From Parus major (Eukaryota; Chordata; Aves; Passeriformes; Paridae), in NCBI RefSeq assembly GCF_001522545.3, contig NC_031770.1, forward strand, positions 2,092,182 to 2,156,181: a stretch of DNA of 64,000 nt, given 5' to 3'. Under the pieces are notes generated by a model, which was not told where the DNA came from, made no database searches, and saw only the letters and a program-made list of their open reading frames with translations. Made by a program: the position numbers and the translations under genes. Position 1 is the first letter of the stretch, and each line of letters starts with the position of its first letter. Shown piece after piece: positions 39,736 to 53,284 of this stretch.

Positions 39736-40452
39736 CTCAGCAATAAACATTTGGAGTTTGTCTTTATAAACTGCTATTTTATCAAGCTGTATATTTACAC
39801 AGACATAATTTGCCAGTCCCTTTGTTCACTGACAGCATCCAATTATCCTCTGAACTCTTTCACAGAGCACTTAATTTCTCACTTTGGCGATTCCTACTGT
39901 ATTTCAGTGAACCTTTGTGCTGAGCTCTCTACGATCTGCTAATAGCTCTGGCCTTTAAGAGCTGCAGACCCACTGACAATTCCCACCACCTGTGTCCATT
40001 CCCTGTGGCACCAGGGCTTTCCTGCCCAGCTGGGCACTTGTCTTCCTCACCTGGCTTCTGCTGTATCCCCACCCTGCCTAACCCAAGAATTTTTCTTGCT
40101 CTCTAACTATTATTCTGCCCCTCACTTTAGATTTGATTCAGTCGTGTTTACTGGTGCCTTGTGCCCTCCGCAAACCTTCGCATTTTCCTTCCTACAAAAG
40201 CTGGGCTACAGTAACACATTTCCTGTAACCATGTGTTACCGTTCAGTCTATTTTTACTTTGCAGGAATGCTAGCACTGACTTCAGCACCAGGGGAGGAGG
40301 GAGAGAGAGGATGATTTTTGCAATTACTGATGCCCAGCTCTGCTCCTCCTCAGGAATTGACCAGCTGCTGCAGCAGTAGGACAACGCTTAACATTTGGGA
40401 AAATCTCCCTGGATTTTCTTCACTATCCTTACAAGTATCAGCATCGTAGCAG

Positions 40453-40530
40453 CATGGATTTTACACTCATAAATTGCTCAATTGGCCTTAAGCCCTCCTT
40501 CATGCCAACATGGCATCACAAATTACAGGA
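40453..40530 (+). repeat. Dispersed 78 bp repeat, copy 1
   Basis: Aligns without gaps to 47393-47470 with 5 differences in 78 bases (about 94% identity). Weaker similarity extends 20-25 bases upstream; similarity stops at the downstream edge. Copy 1 contains ATGCCAACATGGCAT, a perfect 5 bp stem hairpin broken in copy 2. I see no terminal inverted repeats, poly(A) tail or target-site duplication. It does not match the CR1, LTR or SINE consensus parts I know. It may be a small local duplication or two copies of an unrecognised repeat family. Confidence 0.85.
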
Positions 40531-41508
40531 GACAAGTATAACCGGGTACAGATTGATTTCCAAACAACTTCATTGTGTAAAACCATGAGAAAACAGGAAG
40601 TATTTCACATAATGATTAATATTTTGAGTGGGGAAAAAAATCCCAACCCTCTAAAAAAAATCAACAGAAAACCTCAATCAACTACTTGGATTAGGACAGG
40701 GAAAATTTCATTTATGTGAGGCCCCAATATGTTGTAAAGTTGTCCTTAATTAATGGCTTTAGCTTTAAGAATGAATCCACTTTTTAAAATACTCCTCGAG
40801 TGTTTTGAGTCCGTTTTGGACACGCCTCTCTCAGCCCTCCCCAAAGAGCACCTGTTTCACTCTGGCTGGGATGATGTAAGGCAAGATCCACATGTTAAAT
40901 GCGAGGGTGTCCTCTAGTGGTGGCAGAACTGGATTTTTCCCATTGGGCACAGGCAATCCATGAGGAAAAGATCCAGGAGGGCTGATCCCTGTACATTCGG
41001 TGCCACCCCAAACACAGGCATTTGCTCTTCATGCAACGTTTTTGCTTTCTTCTTGCACCTTTTAATTTATTTTCTTTCCTACTTGCTCTATAACCTCCTG
41101 TGGGATTTTTACTCCATAACATCCATCCAGAAATAGCAGCTACAACTTTCCCTAAAGACAGTGGTGGGTTTAGGAGTTGGTGACGTCATTCAAAAACATC
41201 AGAAGTGAAAGTGGAATAATTTCATTTTGCAATCTGATGCTACTTTTACCAGAAATCTGCACTTTAATTTTCACCAGTGCAGAACAAGTAATTAATTCAT
41301 AGTGCTCAGTACCAAACTGCAGACCCTGCAGCTTTCTGCCGTCTCCTCCAATTCAGCTACAGGTCAGCAGTGCAACACTGGGGGCTCAAGACACACAGAA
41401 AATACCACTCTCAATCTCCTGCACAGCATTTCATAGAATGCCTGAGCCCTCCCAAAACTAATTTCACGTGGCAGGTGGCACTAGGTTGTTCCATTCATTA
41501 ATTTTTGT

Positions 41509-41545
41509 TAATAATTAGATTATTATTTTTAATATAATTAATTAA
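41509..41545. repeat. A/T-only patch
   Basis: Pure or nearly pure A/T, ending in TTAATATAATTAATTAA. Simple low-complexity DNA. Confidence 0.7.
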
Positions 41546-43363
41546 GCCTCAGTAGCACGGGTTTGGTCTTGTTCTCAAATGATTTATCTTGTGAAAAACT
41601 TGCAGCCGTTCTCTGGAACATTCCTGGCCCTGTTTGTGTGTCTGTGCAGGAATATAAAAGGACTGTCAGCTGCTCTTTTGTGCTCTGCCATCCTGTGGAT
41701 TTGTTGGCACTTAATCAAAAGGAAAAGATTTCTTGCTATATGTTGCTACAAAATAGCAAGAGGTGATACACAGTAATTACTGACAAGAGACTGAGGCAGA
41801 GGAAAAGGAAGGAGAAATCCATCTCTGTTCTTTGCCCTGTTCTGCTTTTTCCTTCCGGGGAGAGAGTTAAAGGAAAATTTGATGTGATTTCTTTGGGGCA
41901 ATAAAAACCAGAAATCCTGCACACAAGTCAAGATGCAAATGTGCTCGTCAGTGTTGCTGTGGTGCCAGGGGAGGAAAGGAAAGCACTGGAGTTCCTGGGA
42001 GAACAAGGCCATCCCCAAGGGCACCCTGGCAGGTGATGCCAGAGGTCTCCTTCAGGGCACCCACACACCCTCAAGCAAACATATCAAACCACATAACCTG
42101 GAAATTTTTGTTTTGTGAACCTGCTCTGAAAACATCCTGGGAACCACGAGAGTTTGGAAAATTTTCCACCCTGCCAAGTTCTTTCCCTGCAGTATAATGC
42201 TTTTGCTGCCAATCCACAGTCTACAGAAAACACATTTGTTTTAACCTAAAGCTGTTTTTCAGACCCCTGGATGACTTCAGGTCACCTGAATGAACTGTCA
42301 GGTTTTGTGGGAAGTTTCATTTTTCTTGCTCCAAACAAACTGATGGAAAATACAAAGATGGGCAGAGCAGGCACAGAAATTGATGGACACTGCCATTGTG
42401 CGATGAAAGCTCGGTGATGTGGGAACAAGAGCGGGAGGAAACAAGTTTGAATGATGTGTTTGGGTGTCAGCCTCCAGCAGGTTACAAACTCCTGCAGTAA
42501 ATGTGATTCCTTTCACTTCTGACAGTCTGGGGAAAACAAAGGTCAGAAGTTACCTGCTGTTCTGGATACAAGAACAGCTGCCAGTGGAAGATCAAATATT
42601 AATGATATTGGTGTTTTCACCTGATTCCAGTCTCCCACCTCTGCTCAGGAAGCAGCTGCTGGTGTCATGAAGCGGAACTGAGGTCACTGATCTGTGACTC
42701 AGCTGAGACCAAGGGGAGCTTCCCTCAGGCTCCTCAGGCTGGGAGAACATTGGGAACTAATGGCTCCAGCCCCACTCTTTTCTCCCAAAGGATCTGCCAG
42801 GGCTGACACAAGAGGGAACTGCCCAACTGCACTGCCTGATTCGAGCTGACTTTCCAATATGGGCACATTTCCATCTCTGACTTAAACCCTCTCAGCACAA
42901 AAATGTCCCCATGCCAGCACATCTCACTCACTCACTCCATCTACATGGTCACCCTTCCCTTCTGATTATTTCCAGCTTCTCTGGGACTGTTTCCAGTGGG
43001 GATAATTGTTAGTATTACGTGCTAATCCTGAAAGTATATTGTTCTTCCTAATGTTCTTAGTCCTTAAAACACAGGACATTTAAAAGAGAAGAAACACAGT
43101 TTGATGTGTATATTCTATTTCAGGGCTTCTGTGAAAAACCTCTTGTTTCTAGTCTCTCACGACAATGTGCAGTGGGTAAAATGTAGATTACTTTTTTAAT
43201 ACAGCACTAATAAATATTTTAGTGGTATCTCCTTATTGTAGGACTTAGCTATGCTAAAAAAATTGCCTCAGTTATATGACTTCAGGTAGAGTCATAACAT
43301 AAATACTTTTGATAGCCATGTTTTACAGTGCAAGCCAAGAAAATGTTTTATATAAACAGAGAT

Positions 43364-43552
43364 ACGAAAATTATTTATTACTGTCACTGGCCAACGTTAC
43401 ATGAACCTTTCTGCATTCTTCGTACCACCTAAGAACAAGCACAATTCTCCTTTGCCTCGTACCAAGTGATCTCACATGGTAGTCATGCTGAATTATGAGC
43501 CTAAACGAGCATCAATCACGGTGGAATTCCACAACTCATTAGCTTAAAGGTG
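43364..43552 (+). other. CpG-retaining A+T-rich segment; possible conserved element or non-coding exon
   Basis: Within about 200 A+T-rich bases six CpGs survive (AACGTT, TTCGTA, CTCGTA, AACGAG, CACGGT and one just after the end), in a window where CpG is otherwise rare. The word TCGTACCA occurs twice. The segment ends CTTAAAG|GTGAGT, a near-consensus plus-strand donor. An acceptor-like pyrimidine run ends TACCAAG about 90 bases earlier. All three frames of that 90 bp piece contain stops, so if transcribed it would be non-coding or untranslated. Alternatively it is a conserved regulatory element. Comparative alignment would decide. Confidence 0.35.
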
Positions 43553-46500
43553 AGTAAAACGCTTTTTTAAAAAAAAATATATGGGGAGGAACAGAGAACA
43601 AGTGAGAAATGTCATGTTATATAATTAACGTTAAAATTGCTCATACACATCTTGTTATAGCTCAACATCAGCAAGACTGGTAGAACCATCCTCTTAAATA
43701 AAAAAAAAATTTAAATGTTTATACTTAGTAATTCCCATTCATTAATGCTAAGTAGCTTGAAACAGTTCCCAGTACCCACCACAGCGTTGTTGGCAAAGCA
43801 GCTTCCAGTGCTGTGAAAATATTCTATTTCTGTAATGCAATTTAATCGGTATTAATTCACTTCTTATTCACTGAAAGGCCATAATCACCAGAAATACTTT
43901 TGGTATTCATAGAGGAGCAGTGTGTGTAATTCCATCAGAAATGCACTGCACTCCAGGACTCAGGATAGTGTAGCTAAAGGCTTCCAAAAATCTGTCCCAT
44001 TACATACCAATGTCTGTCTCCCAGAGCTTTCTGACTCATCTGTACTTATCTAGTTTAAGGCAAAGCTTGAGGAAATATTTTTATTATTAAATGACTAAAA
44101 GCTCTGTTTTTCAGCATAACACCACCCACCCACCAATATAGTTATTTCTCTCTTGTTAAGTCAAATGTTCAACTTAATTAAGGAAATTTTCAGGGAAGAT
44201 CTGATTTCTGTCAGCCAGTGGCAGGCACACAGGCTCAGAGAAAACAGCTGCTCTTTAACAAAAATCAAGGCATTTTGCAAGCATTAGAGTGTGACTTTAT
44301 ACTTCATTTTGCTCTAGCAATCCAGTTCCATTAAAAAATGTGAGTGGAGACGTACTGAGGTACAAATAAACTTGGGTCAAAACAGAAAAAAAAAAACAGA
44401 AAGAGAAATGAACAACTTCTTGTCTCAATGTAAGACCTCAAAGGGCTCCTTCCATGTGCTATTTGCTTTCTTTTTGCTAAACCCCCTGGCCTCTGCTCAC
44501 TTGAAAGCTGCTCAAGTTTTCAGCTAAAAACCTATTGAGCTTCAGCCTCAATCAAGGCCTTCACCAGTCACCTATGAAAAATTCCTATTTCTGACAAACA
44601 GCATTTTGGTCTCACTTCACCAGCTTAAAGAGAATGTCTCTACAGGAAGAGCAACACTGACAACTGATCTTCATTAAAGCTCTTCACTGAGAAACACAAT
44701 GGAAAACTTGCATCTGAACCTGTAATTGGTCCCTGCCACTTATTTTTTCCCAAAAAAACCTGTTTTTGTTTCATTAATGATAAAGCTGCCCTCATTTTTA
44801 TGCCATGTCCTATTTTCTGGTGGGTGGGCAGCACAGTAAAGCCCACAGCTCTCACTGAGGTACCCCCAAAAAAAGCTCAAGGAGAACTTTGCCCAGTGCT
44901 AGGATGGCTCTGAGAGGATCCCTGGGATGCACAGGGTGTCACTCGAGGTGCAGCAGAGCAGGGGCCCTGGGAACTCACCCACACAGGGAAACTCAAGGAA
45001 GGGCAGGAACCTCTGTTGCCATTCAGCAGTTTGCACATCCCTTGGGGCTGGGCAGAGCTGTCTCCCCTCGCACACTGTCACGGTTGCATCTGTCAGAGCC
45101 TCCCTCACACCTTCTTTTGGAACTAAGCATTTCTTTCAAGCACAGCCACCAGCACCTCCCCTGTTACGTGACAGCTCTGTGATAAATCTGCCATGAGGCT
45201 GACATGAAGACATGAAAGATTTTGCAACTCCCTAACCTATCTAAGAGGTTTCAGCTCCATTTTTTCACCTCTAAGGAAAATACCTGAATGACATCTGCAC
45301 GAGAAAAGGGGAAAGGGGAGACTGAGAGCTGAGAATTCCATTCCATCCTGTGAAAAACAAACACACCATCCTCAGAATCTATGAAGAGCAGAGAATACGT
45401 GTGTAAAACTTGCTAACACAGTGATCATGACATTCTCCTAGGAGGAAGATCTATGTGTCTTTTATAGAAAGCCACGGCTGGATAAAATAAACGAGTCCCT
45501 GGAGAAGGCACTGAAAAGTCAGTGTTTCCTGCCAGATGGTACAGCACACACACTGGGCCTGTGGGAGCTCCCCCAGCTCCCAGCAGAGCTCCGTGCCCCG
45601 AGGACATCAGGGAAGAGCACGCAAGCACATCAGGGGCTTCAGTGCTGGGCAGCACTCAGCTGATCACCGAAGAGCCTCTGCCTCCATCACAAACACTTCT
45701 TGATGCAAAACCAATTGCTACATGTACCCCTCAGCCTTCAGAGAGACCAAGATACGGATCTGATTCTGTTTTTATTTTTATAGGCCAGCACAAAATGAAG
45801 TGCAAAGAGGCTGATAAAGGCACCGGTGCCATGGTTACCAGTGACATTAGATCCCCGGCAGAGCAAACTGCTGCAGGAATGATTTCTGTATAAACAGAAT
45901 TACTCAATTATGTCAGCTGTGTGTCTATAAAACGTGATGCAATTGGATTTCACAGATGCAGGAGGTGGTTGGTGTTTGCTCTGCCTGCGTGGAGACGCCT
46001 CAATGAACTCTTTTGCTCTGCTCAGTGGTGACACTGTTCCACTCCGACCACACCAGCTCTGCCCTGGCTCCCAAGAGATGGACTGGCACTGAGCTGGCAG
46101 AAATTGTGGCTCTGCCATATCATTCCAAACAAAATAAAAGATGCCAAAAAAGAGTTTAATTTTTCTCCCTCTCATGGAAAATACAGAATTTACCTTGCAT
46201 GACATAGTAGAGGTGAAACAAATCTCTGGAATTCTGGAAACCCGAGTCATTCCTGTCTCTGGAATTGCAAGCATAGCACTGTACTGGTTACAGTTAGTCT
46301 GGTCTAACCAAAGGCAGGGCAGGTTGCTGGGGCTAGTCCAGCTGAGCTGTGACTACATCCAAGGATGGAGATTTCACAGCTGCTCCGGGCCCCTGTTCCA
46401 TGTTTTCCCAAGCTCACTGAAGCATGATTCCATGGGGCACATTTGTAAGATAAATCAAAGCCATATCATTTTGCTTTGCATCTGTTTCTGCTACTGCAAA

Positions 46501-47392
46501 GTGGAAATAGTATGATAATCATCTTTTTTCAAGTGGTCAGAGACTTGTTGATGAGAAGCATGGCAGTTGTCATATCCACTTATAAATTCAGACTGAAGTC
46601 TGAGAACAGCAACAAGTTTATATGCAAGCATGCAAAAGCTGTTTTTTCCAGAAGTAGAAGGAATTTATTATGCTCCCAGATCTGATGCTCAGAACTGTAG
46701 CTGCTGCTCAAAGGAAAGAGACATTAATTTGGACTTTGGGGGTATGGCACTAGTGACATGATCCGAGGAGTGAGAATTCCAGAGACTGCAATAGAAATAT
46801 ATCCCTCTAATGGGATAGAGGTTTCATTCACCAAAGAGAGAAGTGATCACTGGAGTAACAGCTGAGAGACAGAAATTACTGATGATATTTGATAATGCAG
46901 CAACAAAATAGATCCTCTAGGGTTCCAAGGAGGAGGCAAGATCCTGCTGTGAGTCAAGCACTTATTCTTGTCTTGGATGCAGGATGATAGGAAGTGAGAC
47001 TATAAACTAGTCACAGGTACTTGAACACTAAACTGCTCCATAAAGCTTTGACTTTGGGCATGAATAGAACAGAGCAGCTCAACTTCCAACAGCAGCACAA
47101 AGTGCTGAGACCTGACTTTGACTCTCAACAAAGGTCAACAGGACAAGCTACGCCCTTGGAAAATACTGTCCTGAAAGGAAAAGTTCATCTTCTGTGTGCT
47201 TGTGCTAAAGCTACACAACCCACAGGCACCTGGGAATGTCTGGGGCTCCCCTTCCTCAGTGCTCACAGGAAACGTGGGATACATTACCTAGGGGATGAGC
47301 AGGAGCACATTTGACAGGTTTATTCAGTTTGTATCACACCCAAACAGCAGCACTGCTGTGAGCAGCTCCTGACAGTAGCAGCACTGCAGTGG

Positions 47393-47470
47393 CATGGATT
47401 TTACACTCATAAATTACTCAACTGGCCTTAAGCCCTCCTTCATGCCAACACTGCACCACAAATTACAGGA
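47393..47470 (+). repeat. Dispersed 78 bp repeat, copy 2
   Basis: Second copy of the repeat at 40453-40530, same orientation, exactly 6,940 bases away. The five differences are spread along the unit, and the small palindrome near its end is disrupted here. Confidence 0.85.
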
Positions 47471-50400
47471 GGCACATCCATCAACAGCTTGTCATTAGCA
47501 CAATCAAGTGGACTGTTCCTACCAGTCTCTGAGATGATGGCAGAAATTGTGTCCAAACCAAAGGATTTTTTCCCGAGATTCTGCCTTAGAAAAGTAACTC
47601 TTGATGGTCTCAGGCTAATCCAAATATAGCTGATAAGTACCACTTGGTGGGTTTTTACAACTAGTACTCTTTCATATCTCAGTTCACATCTCTTTATGAT
47701 CCTTATCCCTTAAAAGCCTTTGATTGATGCTGTGAAAGAAAATCTCTGGAATCCTCATCTTCTCCTGGCTACTTTCAGCCACTCACAGTCAGATACCCAT
47801 TGCCAATGACACTCTCAAGCTTCAGATGCTGGTCACAAATTCTGGAAATAGGCAAGTCCCAGACTCCTGCAGCCAACACACAGAATTTAACATTTACTTT
47901 ACCCTGTTCCCTTGGCACATATAAACACAGCTTCTGCTTAGTCCTCCCTTGACCCATAGTCACAGCAAATAACTTTGGCATTTCTTTGTCCTGGCACTAC
48001 TGGATACAGACAATGGCAGATTTATGGGATGATTTTTTTGAGAAAACAATTTTTTGTCATGTATTTGAAATTTTCTTACATTGTTTTCATCACTGAGCTA
48101 AGTATGGTGGTATAAAAAAGAGGGCAAGTTCAGCTCATGAGGAGTTACAAGGGAAGATATGAGGGGGAACTGATATTCTTCAGTAAATTCTAGCTATTTA
48201 AACACAATTTCAGGTCTGTGAGTGGATGTCAGGGAAGCAGAACAGAGCACAAAAGGGGTCACAGGAGAGCAGGGCTGACCTGCACAATCTCACACACCAC
48301 TGCAAAACCAACAAATCACTGAGGCACTCAGGTCTTAAACAAAATGGTTCACAGCCCTTCTGCAACACTGAGGTGAGACTTGGAAACCAAAAGACACAAT
48401 TATTCCATTCATGCTTTCATCATCCTTTTCTAAGCTATTCCCACTGCCTTGAAGAGTGAATTAAGGAGAGGAGGATTAAAGATAGAAGAATAATAAAGGA
48501 TGAGAAAAGGCAAAACATGAAAGGATAACAATGACACAAGTACTCTAATTTCACCTCTCAGTAACAACTTTCATTTTTATTCCTTCACTGACTGGGAAAA
48601 CACTGTGTGTATTGAAGAAAGTGCTCATTTACAATTTGTGACTATTCTAATTAAATTTTTAAAAACCCAACAATGGGGAATTTCTACCAAGTTATATTGA
48701 ATGTTCAAATTAAACTGAGAAAACTCTAAGTCTTACTGTGTCTGCATCATTATCTGGATTTTCATCTGAATGTCAAAAAGCTGCAATTAATCCCTAATTT
48801 ATTTTTCTTTTCCATTCTGTATGGACCAATGGGATTTAACAGCTCAGTTTTACTCCCATGCACATCATCTCTTCTGTGAAAGTGCTCCTACCTGCAAGCC
48901 CCTCAATGAGCTCAATGCTTATTCCAACTGGTGCTACCCCAAAATCTGTAGCTCCCTGTAATGATGAGAATATTCTGTCACTGCAAAATCAGAGTGCTGA
49001 GTTTTCACTGGTGTCCTTGGTAACCCCCACAAGTGATTTCTGAAGTAAACTGTAATGGACAAAGCTGACAGGCACTTGGCACATTCCTGGTAAGTCAGAA
49101 AAGGGCAAGGAAAGGGCTTGGCAAGTGTCCCCAGAAGGATGACTCTGCTGACAAATTCTCCTGTGGGGGAGGAGGCAGCCCATCACTGGGATTAGCTCCT
49201 GACCAAACTGATTTGGAACATCCCAAACAAGATAAAACAGCTTCTTTCCCTCATTTCTAGCATCTTCTGATTTATCTGAGCCAAGCACCTATTAACTTGG
49301 ACATGTAAAGACATGCACATGGAAAAGGATTTAGAAAAGCACACACAACCTTTTACCTTCTGAATAAAACAGAATGTGTGTGTAAACAAATTCATCTGAA
49401 TTTACATCATTCTTGCTTTGCACCTGCCCATCATGGGAGACGGAGAGCCACAAATGTTGCTTTATCTTTCACTCCATATGGGAAGCAGCTCATGCATGTT
49501 TCTAAATACTTTTTATTTAAGACAAATATCCCTTATGCTAGCACCAGTCTTCTAAAACAGCCATTTCAGCAACCACATGTAAGATGTTCTGTTCTAATGA
49601 TAAGAGGAGCAACAACAGGATTTGAGGTGTCAGGATTCAAGATAATCTCTTGGAAGAACACCAGGAGGGAGTTGTAGGAAACCACACTATAAATCTGGCT
49701 GAGGTGCTAAGACATTTTAAATAGTGAATCTACTTTATCAAAGTAGCAATTGTGTCATGTCTCTTTTTCCCTTTGCTTATTTTGGGTATTTCTAATGCAC
49801 TCACATAACAGCACTGAAGTGTGAGACAGTAATTGTGTAAAGGACTGAGTGTGAAAAGCAATGATTTCACAACTACTTCTAATGCAGCTAAAAGCTGCAT
49901 ATTAAAGAAAGTGGCAACATAAATGTTTAAAGACTCTAATACAATTCAAGAAAGAACAGGAAAAAATAAAGGAAAAAAAATCAGATGCTGTGAGACAGAG
50001 AAATAGAAATGAAAGCAGCCAAGAAGGTGTTGGTTTGAAGGCATTCTGGAGGCACAAAAACATCACCCAGCAGAGACTGAACATGGCAGGGCCAAGAAAG
50101 AGAAGATGCAGAAGATCTATTTTCTCACTCATGTTTTACCACTACAACAAAATAATGGGTCCTACTTGCACAACCTACACGAACTACAGACATGCTTTTC
50201 ATAGAAGAACAGAGAAAGAAGGAGAGAAGGACGTTTTTCTAGGCTGATAAAAACCAGAGTTTGAAACCAGACACTTATTTACACAGCAAAATCCTCAGCT
50301 TAGAAGAAAGGGGTAAGTGGTGCTGTCTCTAGTGCTCTTCTCTCATCTCCCAAGAGTAACAATTCAGAGCTCTCACATTACAGTGTGAGAAGAAGGTGCT

Positions 50401-53284
50401 TCCATAGCTGCTGCAACTGTTCTACCAACAGGATGGAGAAAGTTCCAGTAACAGGGAAAAAAATAGGATTTCATATTAACATTTCTCTGAGAGAAGTATT
50501 TACAACGCCACCTCTTGTTGGGTGAAAAAGTGTATTTATTTCTTTAGGACTTGCTGCATTTCTTTGTGGAAGCTGTTCACTGTCCCACTCCACTGCACAC
50601 CTGGCACATCCTCTCCGGATTTTTCTCCAGAACTGGATCCTGACAGCTCAACAAGGGAGAAAAGCCATGGTCTACTGTAGTGCTTGGTAACTGGAGACAC
50701 GCAAATTTCATCTCCATTTTCTCTCCAAAATGTCACAGTTCTTCACAAAAAACCCACAGAAACAGAGCACTGAGTTTTAAGCACAGAAAGCCAAGATTTG
50801 CTCCTATAAAACCCAGGCACTGAGCAGAAGCAGAGCCCATGGGGGAGCAAAAGGTTCTACTTGAAATACACAAGCATTGCTCAGCTGGTGAAGATGTGGG
50901 AATCTCCCTGCTGTTATTTCTAATATTCTAAGGAAGCTATCCAAGAAACTCATCAGGGCTTTTACATTTGCTTTGCTGTACCCCAGGAGGAGCAGCACCA
51001 CCCAAACTGGAATTTGCAAAGCTGATTCTCAGTGAGATTTTCTCTTTTTGAAAGGAAAAAATCCCAAACAAATGTTAATTTTCATCAAGAAGAATCAGGA
51101 CCCTCGTAAATTTTCTGCTTTTAAAATTTCTATTCATTTTTTCCCATTAAAAACCAAATCTGTGCTTTTTAACATTTTGGGCTTCTTCTGAAGTTTTCAC
51201 TGGGATAAAACCCAAACTAATTACTTGATAATCTCCAAGCCTCAAGGTCACGTTTCCTTGCACACGTACAACGAAAAATAATGAGTAAGGTGTCTAAGAA
51301 ACCTTTCATTGCTGGGTACTTAGCAAAATTGATTGAAATTCAGATTTTTTTTTTGCCCACTGGCAAATTCTGATAACTCGGTATCTATTTGCATTGCAAA
51401 CCAACATGAAAAATCGAAATATTCATAGACTCTGTAAAACAAAATGCACTTAACAATTTAGCCATAGAGAAAATTGACTTTTCAAAGCAATTTTAGTGCT
51501 ATTTTTCCTTTCTTGGATATACCTTCTCCTGGAAGTCAGCATGGGGACATGTAGCCCTGATTTCCCCAATGAGATATCATATGCATTAGGGGCTTTTCCC
51601 CCCACCAATTCATGTACTGTTTTTGTCAAAAGAAAAAAATAAAATCAGGAGTTAAATCCTGAGCTTTTCCTAGCAGCATTTTGCTACTTTTTAAAATTAA
51701 GTTCTTGGGTATCAAATGAAATTTGAAGATGAAAAGAAAAATATTTACACCCCAAAGTAGCCAAGTGACCACTGATTACTAAAGTGAAAATCACCTCAAA
51801 CCCAGATTTAAGTTATTACATTGGAGACTTGAAGTTAAATCTTTCCTCTCTCTCACCACAACACTACTGCTTAGTGCAGGCTTTTTCCTTAGTTTTTTTC
51901 TAGGAAAAAATCCAAAGTAAATGCAATTTTTTACCTAAAGCAAAAAAGGAATGAAACCAAGTCTCTTGTGGATTTTGGAAAGGGAAAAACCTTCTCTTTT
52001 TTATCTTTTAAATATATTTTTAAGCCAAGTCCGTTGGGACAAGCTGCAAGCTCCAATAAATCTCCAAGTGCTTCCACAGTCCTGAATTTCACACTGCAGC
52101 TCGTGCACCCGCGTTGTGCAAAAGCCTGGGCTGTGTAAAACCCTGGATTGTCCTCAGGTAGCTGGAATAATGGGAGAAAAGAAGGAACTGACCCACACAT
52201 GAACCTATGAACTAAGCAGAATGTGTCACTTAATATTAAAATTAATTGCAACACGTGGCTGTGTTTAACAGAGTCAGACCATCCTGGTAGCTCTGTTGGG
52301 GCGATCTGCAATGCAACAGCCAAAGTCACTCACAGAATGGTGTCAGCAGCACCAATTTAATGGGATTGCTGCTGGAGTCACAGCAGTGCCATCCTCTGTG
52401 GTGTCTGGAATATGCACGTGGACATTAATTACAGCCAGTGACTCACAACCCCAAGTGACCCTGCTCTCACGGCTGCACAGAGCAGGCCACACGTGTCCTC
52501 ATGGTGACAGCCTTCACACACCACACACTAACCTGTGCTTGGAACACCACTTCTAACATGCAAAAATGAGGAAAAAGGATTTGAGCCCTTTTAAGGATTT
52601 TTTTTCCTATGGGGCTGTTAGAGAAACGAGTGTAGCACGAGCTTTGGAGCCTACAGTGCACCCCTTTAGCCAAGCAGAATTAATGACTCTAATTAGCCCT
52701 GCTGGGGGCAGCAGTGAGAGGCAGGTATTTACACACATGGGAAAGCTGAGTTGTGCTAGAGGTTCTCCCTGGAACAAAACAGGAGGTTACCTGTGACAAG
52801 CACACAGTAATGGCAAGCTGCCTTTAGAGAAGCTTTACCCTAACAGCAAATAGTGATTCTCACAGCAGGGCCATTTTTTAAACCATCTGAAAGTGCATTA
52901 TGATGAAAAGCATTGTGAGGCACTCAGAAGAGGCTGTTACTCTGTGCCTAGGACAAACAAAATGGAAAGCAGACACTCCAGGTTGATTGCCATCATATCT
53001 GGTCTCCTTCAAGAGCCAGAAATTACCTTATTTATCCCATTTGCATCATACATGTCAGTTAATGTATAAATAGAGATAAGTGTACGGGATCTTGTGCTGA
53101 ACTATACCAGTGAGTCACCAGAGAGAGGGAAGGATAATCTTTTCTCTTGCCTGTACAGGTAAGATAGTATTTATCAGCAAGTTAAAGGCAAGGTTGGAGT
53201 ACAGGAAATTCTGATGAGAGAGAGACACGGCTGGTGAAACACAGACAGGCTCCCAGGTAATCCATGGGATCTCCTTAAATCCTG
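47471..53284. other. Non-coding stretch, possible intron
   Basis: Apart from the 48.9 kb candidate exon no gene or element is recognised. 51290-51520 and 52900-53110 are A+T-rich and contain the POU-type octamer ATTTGCAT (for example 53039-53046). They might be regulatory, with no further support. The minus-strand frame 50736-50536 ends next to AATAAA but has no good acceptor. Confidence 0.5.
48892..48955 (-). CDS. Candidate internal exon (64 bp), minus-strand chain
   Basis: On the minus strand, acceptor ATTCTCATCATTACAG leads into 64 bases ending CTTGCAG|GTAGGA. Two frames contain stops. The third starts on a codon boundary, is open for 21 codons (GATDFGVAPVGISIELIEGL) and leaves one spare base, which fits the 76 bp form of the 39.7 kb candidate. 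The residue pattern is reasonable for a folded protein, but I cannot assign a family. The alternatives are a pseudo-exon or a piece of an unrecognised repeat. Confidence 0.35.

Larger units (their letters stand above)
40531..47392. other. Non-coding stretch between the repeat copies
   Basis: Besides an A/T-only patch at 41509-41545 and the CpG-retaining segment at 43364-43552 (listed separately), no gene, CR1 or LTR is visible. A cluster of splice-like words on the minus strand near 42550 and 46190 gives only 24-40 bp segments, which I leave uncalled. Confidence 0.5.

Noticed and set aside
41425..41490. 'tcatagaatg' as the start of a minus-strand CR1 tail
   Set aside because: The following sequence does not continue with the CR1 tail.
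45285..45310. 11 bp minus-strand micro-exon with an excellent acceptor and CAG|GTATTT donor
   Set aside because: Too short to judge; such combinations are expected by chance.
50536..50736. Minus-strand frame ending at TAA next to AATAAA
   Set aside because: No good acceptor, and as a terminal exon it would conflict with the downstream candidates.
53150..53165. Plus-strand TGTACAG|GTAAGA
   Set aside because: The same AG serves as acceptor-like and donor-like site and no exon of sensible length is bounded by good partners.
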